Positions 39,741 to 48,398 of a stretch of DNA of 64,000 nt are shown here, in pieces (positions within the stretch are counted from its first letter, which is position 1; every line of letters begins with the position of its first letter). Both the position numbers and the translations under genes were made by a program. Below the pieces are notes generated by a model. The model was not told where the DNA came from and ran no database searches. It was given only the letters and a program-made list of their open reading frames with translations. This DNA is from Dendrolimus kikuchii (Eukaryota; Arthropoda; Insecta; Lepidoptera; Lasiocampidae), in contig CM034392.1 in NCBI GenBank assembly GCA_019925095.2, positions 22,665,887 through 22,729,886 on the forward strand. Direction: 5' to 3'.

Positions 39741-40119
39741 ATACTTAGATTGGTTTGAAGTTAGTTATTATTTAGTTTTGTCCTTTGCTCTAATGTTTTG
39801 TTGTACATATGTTTATTGTATTGTATTAGATTGGCAGATTTTTATTTTTATTTTTAATTTACCGGCTAAAATTCCTATTGAAATCACCTGGCTTTTCTAT
39901 ACACTCGACATTGGCAAAATCAATGCATAAATGGCATTGCAGCCATCACCAAAAAAATAAAAAATAAATATATTGTTAAAAGTGCAATAAAACAATTTAA
40001 AACTATTATCCAAATTATAGTGACCAGTGATCTAAAGTTACTAACGTATATATCCATCAAGTATTCACATTCTGCTAGTATAGGTGAGTTTACCTATAAT
40101 AAGTTTAGGGCCATAAAGG

Positions 40120-41341
40120 ATGGAGAGTGTCACTGGGAAAATACAAATTGGTTTGTTAGAGGGCAAGTCCAACTGGGATACATGGAAATATAAAGTCAGA
40201 TGCCTGTTACGCACTGTACCCCAAGAGTTAGAGGTAGTTGAGGGCTCATTCCTACCTCCCAGTATTGAAGCAGTTGAAGATGGAGATGGCATGGGAACGT
40301 TTAATACCCATTTAGAACAGTATATAAAAGTTGATGCAACCGCGCTTCTGATTCTAACAACCAATATGCATGAAGAAACACTGAGGAAAGTAATGAGATT
40401 TACGAAAGCTAGAGAGGTATGGCTTGAGTTGCATAGATTGTTTGATGGAACTGATGAGGACAAAGCATATAATTTATGTATGAGCGTTTTCAGTCATAAG
40501 AAAGATCAGGGAGATGACATAGCCACACATATATCCAAATTGAAAAATATTTGGACCCAGCTAAATATTAAGTTAAAGAAGGACAACAATAGGGGGTTAC
40601 CTGAGTTACTATTTTAATATGTAAAATCCTGGATACTCTTGAGGAATCTTTCTTAAAAGCAGTTGGCTATTATAACCGAAAGCTGATCGAACCATCGAAA
40701 ATCTGACACGCCATCTTTGCGCTTTTGAGAGGGCACTCAAGGTTGAAAGCGACACTAGTCAAGAGGCGCTAGTTGTAAATAAGACTGTGCAGAAGAAAAA
40801 GTCAAAAGCGAAGAAGTGTCACGATTATTCTCGGAAAGGACATTGGGTAAGACACTGCCCTAAGTGGATAGTTGACGGGAGACCTCCGAAGCCTTCACAA
40901 AGTGGAACAAACACTTCGCCACAAGTTCAGAATATAACATTGATGGTTGTCAACGCATGTTCATCTGGAAGGCTTTCAGATAGGGACAATTGGTTTGTTG
41001 ATAATGGGGCAACGGTACACATAACAAACAGGAGTGACATTTTTCAAGATTTTGCTGATTTTGATTTGAACCACACAGTGACCACAGCAGATGGCACTAC
41101 TATTCCAGCAAAAGGGAATGGATCGGTGGTAGGCGAATCAAGTATCAATGGCAGAAAGGAAATAATGACACTTAGTAATGTATGGTATGTGCCATCACTG
41201 AAGAGTAACTTGTTTTCGGCTTTAGCTGCACAGGAGAAAATTCCAAACAGTATGTTTACTTCAACTTCAACAGAGTGCAAGTTGATAGTAATTGGAACTA
41301 CACGCCTTGCTGGACATAGAAAATGTAATGGTAAAAGCTGA
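40120..41341 (+). pseudogene. copia gag, zinc knuckle and protease
   Basis: MESVTGKIQIGLLEGKSNWD and REVWLELHRLF form a UBN2-type gag (40120-40617), closed by a premature stop. After a degenerate stretch, the second frame (40787-41341) gives the knuckle CHDYSRKGHWVRHC, where the second Cys is Tyr-Ser, and the aspartic protease NWFVDNGATVHITN. Normal copia proteases have D-S/T-G; here DNG replaces it. Confidence 0.75.
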
Positions 41342-41385
41342 AAGCGATAATCCCAGCCAACCATATTCAAGTGAATGTATTATAT

Positions 41386-41995
41386 GCGCGCGAGTTCATG
41401 TCTATCGGGGCCAGAGGCGAAGCGCGGGGGGCAGCTCACCCCGCCTTCGCCCACCTCGCCGCATTTCTCTGACGTCGAGTGTTGTCCTTGACGGTTGTGA
41501 CGCGCGCTTATCGATACCGAAAATTTACGCTAACGCTATTGTGTTATTTTATTGTGAATAAACCATGACTACTCCGCTTCCAACAAGTTCACGTAGAAAA
41601 AAACCTTTTATTAAAGATTGGTGTGGATTCGATGATCACGTTAAAGGTTTGGAAGAGCATTACTGGCAAAAAGACGGACTAATGGAAAATGCAATCGACA
41701 ATTTCGTAATTGAAGTCAGCGACGGCGAACATACTGATTCCGACTCTGATCTGTCGGTTGCCTTTTCATCTGATAATGATTGAATTGGAATTTAAAAAAT
41801 ATTTTTCTCTATTATAGAAATAAATGAGTAATTACTTATCACATTTATTTTATTTCATAATTTGCAAAATTATCTTAAGTTACAATAAACCAAATTGACA
41901 GCTGTTGACTAAATCGGTAGTTATTATCGATATTACCATAATTAATTAGGTCACAGCACTACCGTATTCTTCAGGGTGGACATGAACTCGCGCGC
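41386..41995. mobile_element. 610-bp DNA transposon with 17-bp perfect inverted ends and a small gene
   Basis: Ends GCGCGCGAGTTCATGTC (41386-41402) and GACATGAACTCGCGCGC (41979-41995) are exact complements. It interrupts copia between protease and integrase. Flanks TATTATA (41378-41384) and TACTGTA (41997-42003) could be a target duplication diverged at two positions. The GC-rich left 170 bp is followed by an intact 72-codon gene. I cannot assign the superfamily. Confidence 0.7.
41565..41783 (+). CDS. 72-residue acidic-tailed protein of a small DNA transposon
   Basis: An intact ATG-to-TGA frame starts after AATAAACC in a fair context, with AATAAA at 41819 downstream. The protein has a basic N-terminus (SSRRKKPFIKDWCGFDDH), a central charged segment (KGLEEHYWQKDGLMENAIDN) and a strongly acidic Ser/Asp C-terminus (DSDSDLSVAFSSDND). 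I do not recognise the family. It could be an exapted or accessory transposon protein, or the first exon of a longer transposase now lost. The frame is open although the copia around it is decayed. Confidence 0.5.
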   Translation: MTTPLPTSSRRKKPFIKDWCGFDDHVKGLEEHYWQKDGLMENAIDNFVIEVSDGEHTDSDSDLSVAFSSDND

Positions 41996-42019
41996 CTACT
42001 GTAGTAACGTCACAAAAAG

Positions 42020-43290
42020 ACCTATTGCAGATTTATCACGAGAGGTTTGGACATCAGAATCCAAGACATGTCAGAAGCCTTGTGAAGCGGAAATTAGGTA
42101 TAAACATACCTTGCGATGGTCTCAAATGTGAAGGCTGAATATATAGCAAGGCACATCGTCTGAAGTTTGGTAAGAGAGAAAGAGCAACAAGACTAGGTGA
42201 ACTAATTCATACAGATGTGTGCGGTCCTTTCGAAGAGAGCTTCTCTAAATTCAGATACTTTGTATTATTCAAAGATGACTACTCGAGTTATCGGCACGTG
42301 TATTTTATACGACAGAAATCAGATGTCAAAGATATGCTAGTTCGTTTCATAGCTGAAACAAAAACAGCTGGCCATACAATTCGAACCATTCTCTCAGACA
42401 ATGGAGGCGAATTTGACAATAAGAATTTCCGCGATATTTTACACAAGCATGGGATCATACAAAAATAACAATGCCGTATACGCCAGAACAGAATGGTGTA
42501 AGCGAGCGTGAAAATAGAACTCTAGTAGAAGCAGAAAGATAAATGATGCATTCTCATGTGGAGATGCCACAGATGCTTTGGGCAGAATTGATCAATACCG
42601 CAACATACATACTCAATCGAACAGGTCCTTCAAGAGTAGAAGATGAGGTCCCCTTTTAGTTATGGTGTGGAAAGAAACCGAAGATAAGTCACTTAAGAAT
42701 CATAGGAAGTAAATGCTACTTTCATGTATCGAAGCAGAAAAGAAAGAAGTTAAGTAAGAAAGCTGTAAAAAGCGTATTCATTGGCTACGAAAACAATGAT
42801 GGCTATCGTATATGGGATGGTCATCAGACACAAAGATCAAGGAATGTCATATTCCAGGGAGAAGTTAAATTAAGAATTTCAACAGGCATCAACGGAGATC
42901 AACCAAGTGAGGAGTCAAGGCAGTTACAGCAGCTTAATCAAGATCAAAACCATGATCTAGAGGGAGTAGAAAATGAAGATCACGATTTGGTAGTTCAAGG
43001 CCCTTCTTCAGAGGGAGATGAGGATGATTTCCCTAACAGACAGACAGACAGAGGCCTGATCATAGTGATAGACAGGACGACTTTTACGAAGCTGAAGATG
43101 ATGGTCATGATCAACTAAACGACATACAAGAGCCGAGATATTTCTTAAGAGACAGAGATATTCTGAGACGCCCTGAGAGATATAATGACTTTTTCTATTC
43201 TGTAGTCTTTTCCTGAAACTTATAATGACGCACTGAAAGCTAAAGACCATGAAAGCTGGTTAAAGGCAATGGAAAGTGAAATACATCCCC
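42020..43290 (+). pseudogene. copia integrase and start of RT
   Basis: IYHERFGHQNPRHVRSLVKR is the GAG-pre-integrase segment. Then LIHTDVCGPFEESFSKFRYF gives the first Asp of the integrase core and TILSDNGGEFDNKNF the second, followed by LWAELINTATYILNR. Stops occur (for example just after CEG and at 42466). The frame reaches SWLKAMESEIHP, normally the first RT residues, and then ends at the duplication boundary. Confidence 0.75.
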
Positions 43291-43296
43291 CATACA

Positions 43297-43649
43297 CCCT
43301 CCTTATTCTCTGCGGCACCGTTTTGCGGCCGTTCGTCGCGGCGGCGCGGTGGTGGACGTTCTACATTGCGCTCATTTGGTCGTGCAGGTCCTTTAGCCTT
43401 TTATTGTTCACTGCTCCTGTTCTCTTGTGACTTAACATTTTGAGTCTCCTTCATTCCCTTCCTGGCGGGAGCTATGCCGTTCTTCGGCTTAGTCTCAGGC
43501 TTGCCTTTATTTTCTTTTTCGGCTTCGTTGGTCTTCTTTTTGAGGTCCTTCGCCTGTTCTCGCGCTTTTAACGCATCCAGAGGATCAGACTCGTCGTCCA
43601 AGAAAAGAGCGCACCTGTTCATAACTCCCACTCCGTAGGAATTCTCCAT
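43297..43649 (-). pseudogene. vig 5' fragment, duplication copy B
   Basis: Corresponds to codons 1 to about 117 of the vig gene at 15037-16209. The first 82 codons are open (MENSYGVGVMNRCALFLDDE), then CAA has become TAA at codon 83. The conserved DDESDPLDALKAREQAK block survives. The copy is cut off by copia sequence, so it lacks the RNA-binding core. Its 5' flank (43650-44015) is also duplicated, so a short transcript reading into copia is conceivable. Confidence 0.88.
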
Positions 43650-44015
43650 GGTGATCCTCTTGATGATTTAATCACACAGAAACTTGATGTTATTGGAATA
43701 TTTTCACGAACTTCAATAAGGCGACATTTTGTCGTATTTTATTGATTTCATTTAATATGGCGGACCACACAAATACGCCATATAACAAAAGGAACAGAGA
43801 AAGATTGAAATTGATTTAAATCAATCACTTTTTATTGTCTATGGTTTGAATGGAAAACATTAAAAAGTCACGTAAGATAAGAAGAAGAAGACTAAAACTA
43901 TACGACTTGATTCTACGTGCATGCAGTCTCATGCATGTGATTGACTTACAGTTGCGCTAAAGTATTATTATATATTCAAACTAATTATAAAACTATTAAT
44001 AATAATTGTAAATAC

Positions 44016-44680
44016 TGTGGAGAATGATGGTGGAAACATCTAGTTAGTTTAAGAACTTTTAGAAAAACCTAGAAAATTCTAGAAAGAATAGACAAGGACA
44101 GATATATGTTAGGAAGGGACAGACGATAAACGAAAGTTCTAGGTTAGAAGGTTCGGGAAGGAAAAGACAGAGATAGATAGATGTATAGAAATGGATGGAT
44201 AGCAAATAAAAGAATAACGAAAAGAAGATCGAAATTATGGGCTCCAGAAGATTCTTCCGGGTATATAAGCAGCGTAAGGCACCTACCGGTCAGCTTAGAG
44301 TTCATTTTAGTTCAAGACAGCGAAGCGACAAGTGCGATACGGAAGAGTTGAAAGAGAAGTTTAATAGATGACAGTGACGAGTTAAGTTGTGAATTTAGTG
44401 ACAAGTATAGTGGACAGTTAAGTGAAGGAGGAGTGTAGCGTAGTTCGCAAGACGAACCAGAAGCGAGCTACTCGCGGTAATATCGGAGGTGAGCACTGCA
44501 GTAGCAGGAGGTGGCCTACGCAATATCGGCGACGGTATTGTGAGTGAGGTGAGGCGACCTTATCGTCGGGACGGTACGTCGTTAGTCGTGCGTATAGGGG
44601 CAACCCTGCGTAGAGGTTTTACGTGCGGCTGTGTAAGTCAATAAAAGCGTTACTTGAAAGAACTGATGTTTCCTTCCAAT
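44016..44680 (+). mobile_element. Putative solo or truncated retroviral-type LTR
   Basis: Starts TGTGGAGAATG exactly where copy B departs from copy A. It has a TATA box (GGTATATAAG, 44261-44270), a purine-rich U3 and AATAAA at 44640-44645, the U3-R-U5 order of an LTR. The 3' end is not clear: no matching 5-bp duplication follows, because an R1-clade LINE begins immediately. No internal retroviral genes are attached. Confidence 0.55.
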
Positions 44681-44683
44681 CCA

Positions 44684-44735
44684 AAGTGTGTACCCCCGCT
44701 CGTTTTAAAGTGTGTACCCCCGTGCATGCTCGTGC
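44684..44735 (+). repeat. Tandem motif in the LINE 5' UTR
   Basis: AAAGTGTGTACCCCCG occurs twice, about 24 bp apart, at the start of the R1-clade element. Tandem 5' UTR repeats could mark the element's promoter or true 5' end. Confidence 0.6.
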
Positions 44736-45020
44736 GAAGCAGTCGCAAATGCCCGTGCTCTTTGCGGAAAATTGCAATTTTTTACGCTTTTTCGCTCTCA
44801 AAAAGCGACAAATTGCGACAACAGTTGTGTAGTGATAGTGTACAGTGTTATTTAGTTTGATTCCGGCGCGAATCAGTTGTTTTTCGACTGGGGTGAGTTG
44901 TTAAGCTCTATTCGCTTGTTTATTTCGGCGCGTCTAAGCGCATTACGCAATAACGGTCGTTTGTGTCGATAGTTATTCACACGCGTCGACTGGTCTCGGC
45001 AAAGGAACGGGCCTCCAGTA

Positions 45021-48000
45021 ATGGATGGCCCAGGCCCCCAGAAGGCCCCGAGGCCTTCGAGTGTCCCGCGAAAGCGGGACCACGCGAAGGCCAAGGATGG
45101 CTGGTTAATGCCTGAGATCGGGGAGACGCGGGTGAAAAAGGCGTCTTCTTCATCGGCCCGTCGCAGCAGGTCGGTTGCCGGGCCGCGTCACGGGCATGCG
45201 GATAGTGCCGTTTTCACGGCTGCCGATATGCCCGGCTCGGTAGGGGATGCGTCGGCGGTGGTAGACCTCACCGCCGCCACGCATGAGGATAGGTGCGGCG
45301 CGATGGGACCGCCTCCGGTTCCCATGGCGCCTAGGGCCCCATCCGGGCGTGCCGCGCGCAGGAGCGCAGCACACCCGGAGATAGATAGGAACGTACTGCT
45401 TGCAGCGAACTCGGCCGTTTGCCTGGCCGTGAGCGCTGCAAGCACCATAGTTCAATATGCCTACATGGCGCCACCCACCTCTGCGCGAGCCTCACTCGTG
45501 CAAGGGAGCGGCGCCTACGTAGAGCATGATCACATCCCACCGTCCGGCAGCGTCCCAGACTCGCTGGAGCACGCGCTCTACGGTGCGATTCGCGACCATA
45601 GTTATTCCCGCCCTGAAGCGCCTGCCTGTAGTCCGGTATACACGGCGGCCGGTTCAGCGACGGCAGGGGATGGGTGCCCTACGACGACGGTGTCGTATAG
45701 CGCACGGGCTTCACCTGTGCCTACGACATCGACTTGCAACCTTTCGGGCTGCAACGTCGAGAGCAGCCGTCCCACGACACCGGTTGTCGCGCGAGCCTCA
45801 CTCGCGCCCTCGGCCGGGGTCGTGAATAGGGACCTCGTAGGCGCGGCAGCGGCGACCCCCTCGTCTTCCTTCCCTAATGGGATGGGAGCCGCTGTTGCGA
45901 TGTCGGCGCCTGCGTCTTCGGCTGCGGCGGTGTCCACGTCCTCGTCTTCAGCGGCAGCGGCGGCGGGCACGACGACGTCGTCATGTTCATTCACAGCCTC
46001 ATCGTCTTCGGCATCGGGTTCGGCGGCGCCGTCAACGTCTTCAACGGCAACGGTGCCGATTTCGTGTGCCCCGATGCTCGTTCCCGGATCGAGGTCGCGC
46101 TTCTGGGACCGGTCCCAGAGCAGCGGCGCCGATTCGGACGGCACGTCGGGTGCTTCTTCCCCAGCGCGCGCGCGCTCGCCTCTGCGCCCCACGGGGGGCG
46201 CACCCGCGGCGACTACTAGCATTCTCGCGGGTGCGGAGGCCTACCTCCGCACCGAGGGGGGTGAAAAGGGGCGCAAGGCGCGCAAGGCAACCGCCGCCAA
46301 AGTGGCCGCGGCTAGCCAGTGCGCCGCCCTCGTCGGGAATATATCGGCTCTCGGCCCTGGGGAGCTCCGCCTAGCGGCGTGCGCCCAGGTCGCCGAGATA
46401 ATTCAAATTGCCCAAACGTCGGGCAATTTGAAGGGGGTTTACGTGCGCCGGCTGAAGGAGGCCGCGTCCAGGGTGTCGGACATCGTCGACACACTGGTCA
46501 CGCGAAATCCGGAATCCGAGGCCTGGAAGCTCGGTAACGAGAACGCCAGGCTACGCATGGAGTTAAGCTCGCTGCGGGAGGAAAACCGCTCCTACCGCAG
46601 GGAGTTTGAAGACATGCGTAAGGCCCTAAAGGCCTCCGCTTCGGTTGCGGAGCCGGCGCCTGCTGTAATGGCGGCGCCGACCCCCGTACCCGTCAAGCGA
46701 AAGGCCCAAGCCGCCACGGCGGAGGCGGCGGCGGTACCGGAACCGCCCGCCGCACCCGCTGCGGTTAAAAAATCGCGTCCGGCCCGTGCTGCGGTAGCAG
46801 GGCCGACACCGGCTCCCGTCGTCGGGACGGAGCGAGCTCCGGCGGCCGCCAACGGGGTGGCGCCGACACCCGCTCCAACGGGGCCCGGCGGCATCGATCA
46901 CGACGCGTTTGTGCGGGCCGTGATCGACGTTGTCGCCCCCATACTCGATGCCCGGTTCGCCGGAATCGAGGACCGGCTGAATGCCGCGCCGACCCTCCGT
47001 CCACCGCTAGCGGCCGACCGAGGCAAGGCGCCGGCAATCAAACCGGCACCAAAAGTGGCCGTTAGGCCGAAAGCGGCCACGGGTGCCGCCGCCGTCCGGC
47101 GGAATGCGGGGGAAGTAAGTACCCCGGTTCCGATGGAGGTGGTGGCGACCCCGGCTGTCGGGGTGACGGACTCCCCACCTAAAAAAAAGACGAATAGAGG
47201 GGGGGTGAAGTGGAGGCTGAAAATGCAGCGGAGAGCGGCACGCGATGCCGCCGTTGCATTAACGGCCCCCGCCACGGCACCCGTGCCTGTGGTGTCGGCT
47301 CCTAGGCCGGCCCCTAGGCAACGGACGGCGCCCGCGGCCGCGGCATCGGTCGTCGCGGCGCCCGCCGTCCGCGCTCGCATCGCGCACGTCGCGCCGCCGC
47401 CCGCGCCCGTGGCCCCCGCCCCCGCCCCGATAGGGGGGGCGTGGACGACGGTCGTCAAGCGGAAAAAGGGTAAGGGGGCGAGGGCCGACGGGCCCCCTCC
47501 CCCCACCCAGGCGCAAGCTGCTCCCCTGCCGTCGGGGCGGGGGCAGCAACAACGGAAACAGGCTGCGAAGCCTGCGGTAGTATTCCGTGAGCCGAAGTCG
47601 GCCGCAGTTATCATCAAACTGCTGCCGGCAGCGGCCGCGAAGGGTGTCGGTTATCGCGAGGTCTTCGCGAAAGCCTCGACGGTGGTCGACATCGCGGCCA
47701 TGGGCCTCCGCGAGGGGCTGAAGGTGGTACGGACCGTCAGGGACGCGCGCCTTCTCGAGTTCCAGCCGGGACCCGAGAGCGCGGTCAAGGCGGACCGCGT
47801 CGCCGAGGCTCTGCGCGGAGCCCTTGCAGGGATGGCCGAGGTCGTCCGCCCCGTAAAGCGTGGGGAGCTTTACGTCTCTGGGCTGGACGAATCGGTCACG
47901 GTCGATGGGCTGCGTGACGCGATCGCGCGCGCCGGCAACTGCCGGCGCGACGACGTGCGCACGAAGCACATCGGTGCAGGACCGGGCGGTTTGGGCGCAT

Positions 48001-48398
48001 CGTACGTGATGTGCCCCGTCGCTGCTGCCAAAGTCATCGTCGAGATGGGCTACCTCGTGGTAGGCTTCACCTCGGCGAGGGTAGAGGCACTGGAAACCAG
48101 ACCGATACGTTGTTACTGGTGTTACAACGTCGGCCATGGCGCCCAGACCTGTCCGGACACGTGCCCGGACCGGACTAACTTGTGTCTCCGCTGCGGTAAG
48201 AGCGGACACAAGATGCCGGACTGCACGGCCCGGAACCCCCACTGCGCGGCGTGTGCGGCGGGGGGACTCAACGCTGCCCACCCCACGTTGGCGAGGTTCT
48301 GCCAGCCTCCCTACGTGAAGGGCAAATTCGTCCATCCGAGGACGAAACAACGCACGGGTGTTACGGGAGTACGCGCAATGGACACCTCCAATGCCTAG
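45021..48398 (+). CDS. R1-clade LINE ORF1 protein (gag-like), 1125 aa
   Basis: An intact frame from MDGPGPQKAPRPSSVPRKRD to TAG at 48396. The first about 400 residues are Ala/Ser/Pro-rich low complexity (SSSSAAAAAG-type runs). A heptad-like segment, NARLRMELSSLREENRSY (about residues 513-530), suggests a short coiled coil. Then comes a further Ala/Pro/Lys-rich basic stretch, and from about residue 860 a folded gag/RRM-like region (RGELYVSGLDESVTVDGLRD). Three zinc knuckles end the protein: CYWCYNVGHGAQTC (from residue 1031), CLRCGKSGHKMPDC and CAACAAGGLNAAH. Such proteins package LINE RNA. At 1125 residues it is much longer than the roughly 450-750 I would expect in the clade. The stop overlaps the ORF2 start. 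Confidence 0.88.
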   Translation: MDGPGPQKAPRPSSVPRKRDHAKAKDGWLMPEIGETRVKKASSSSARRSRSVAGPRHGHADSAVFTAADMPGSVGDASAVVDLTAATHEDRCGAMGPPPVPMAPRAPSGRAARRSAAHPEIDRNVLLAANSAVCLAVSAASTIVQYAYMAPPTSARASLVQGSGAYVEHDHIPPSGSVPDSLEHALYGAIRDHSYSRPEAPACSPVYTAAGSATAGDGCPTTTVSYSARASPVPTTSTCNLSGCNVESSRPTTPVVARASLAPSAGVVNRDLVGAAAATPSSSFPNGMGAAVAMSAPASSAAAVSTSSSSAAAAAGTTTSSCSFTASSSSASGSAAPSTSSTATVPISCAPMLVPGSRSRFWDRSQSSGADSDGTSGASSPARARSPLRPTGGAPAATTSILAGAEAYLRTEGGEKGRKARKATAAKVAAASQCAALVGNISALGPGELRLAACAQVAEIIQIAQTSGNLKGVYVRRLKEAASRVSDIVDTLVTRNPESEAWKLGNENARLRMELSSLREENRSYRREFEDMRKALKASASVAEPAPAVMAAPTPVPVKRKAQAATAEAAAVPEPPAAPAAVKKSRPARAAVAGPTPAPVVGTERAPAAANGVAPTPAPTGPGGIDHDAFVRAVIDVVAPILDARFAGIEDRLNAAPTLRPPLAADRGKAPAIKPAPKVAVRPKAATGAAAVRRNAGEVSTPVPMEVVATPAVGVTDSPPKKKTNRGGVKWRLKMQRRAARDAAVALTAPATAPVPVVSAPRPAPRQRTAPAAAASVVAAPAVRARIAHVAPPPAPVAPAPAPIGGAWTTVVKRKKGKGARADGPPPPTQAQAAPLPSGRGQQQRKQAAKPAVVFREPKSAAVIIKLLPAAAAKGVGYREVFAKASTVVDIAAMGLREGLKVVRTVRDARLLEFQPGPESAVKADRVAEALRGALAGMAEVVRPVKRGELYVSGLDESVTVDGLRDAIARAGNCRRDDVRTKHIGAGPGGLGASYVMCPVAAAKVIVEMGYLVVGFTSARVEALETRPIRCYWCYNVGHGAQTCPDTCPDRTNLCLRCGKSGHKMPDCTARNPHCAACAAGGLNAAHPTLARFCQPPYVKGKFVHPRTKQRTGVTGVRAMDTSNA

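Larger units (their letters stand above)
34620..39965 (+). mobile_element. RNase H-bearing LINE (I-superfamily-like), degenerate
   Basis: Parts lie in standard order on the + strand: ORF1 with CCHC knuckles (34679-35725), endonuclease (36019-36744), RT (37248-38123), RNase H (38840-39300), then AT-rich 3' sequence with (TA)n and an A-rich tail at about 39948-39965. It has frameshifts and altered catalytic residues, so it is inactive. It fills most of the gap between the two duplication copies. Confidence 0.75.
40080..43290 (+). mobile_element. Ty1/copia retrotransposon, truncated before RT
   Basis: The + strand shows gag, zinc knuckle, protease and integrase in copia order. Reading stops where RT should begin (HESWLKAMESEIHP). 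The next bases are vig sequence of duplication copy B, so the 3' half and right LTR are missing. No left LTR is recognised between the upstream LINE tail and the gag start. A 610-bp DNA transposon is inserted at 41386-41995, and stops and frameshifts are common. Confidence 0.78.

Noticed and set aside
45150..48350. Several long minus-strand frames opposite the LINE ORF1 (for example 47259-48350, 363 codons, and 46898-47617)
   Set aside because: GC-rich codon-position bias on the + strand leaves the antisense frames open. They have no domains, and the + strand ORFs have clear LINE motifs.
48358..48390. ORF2 beginning at GTG 48358
   Set aside because: Eukaryotic initiation at GTG is unlikely; the first ATG (48391) overlaps the ORF1 stop and fits known coupling in the clade.
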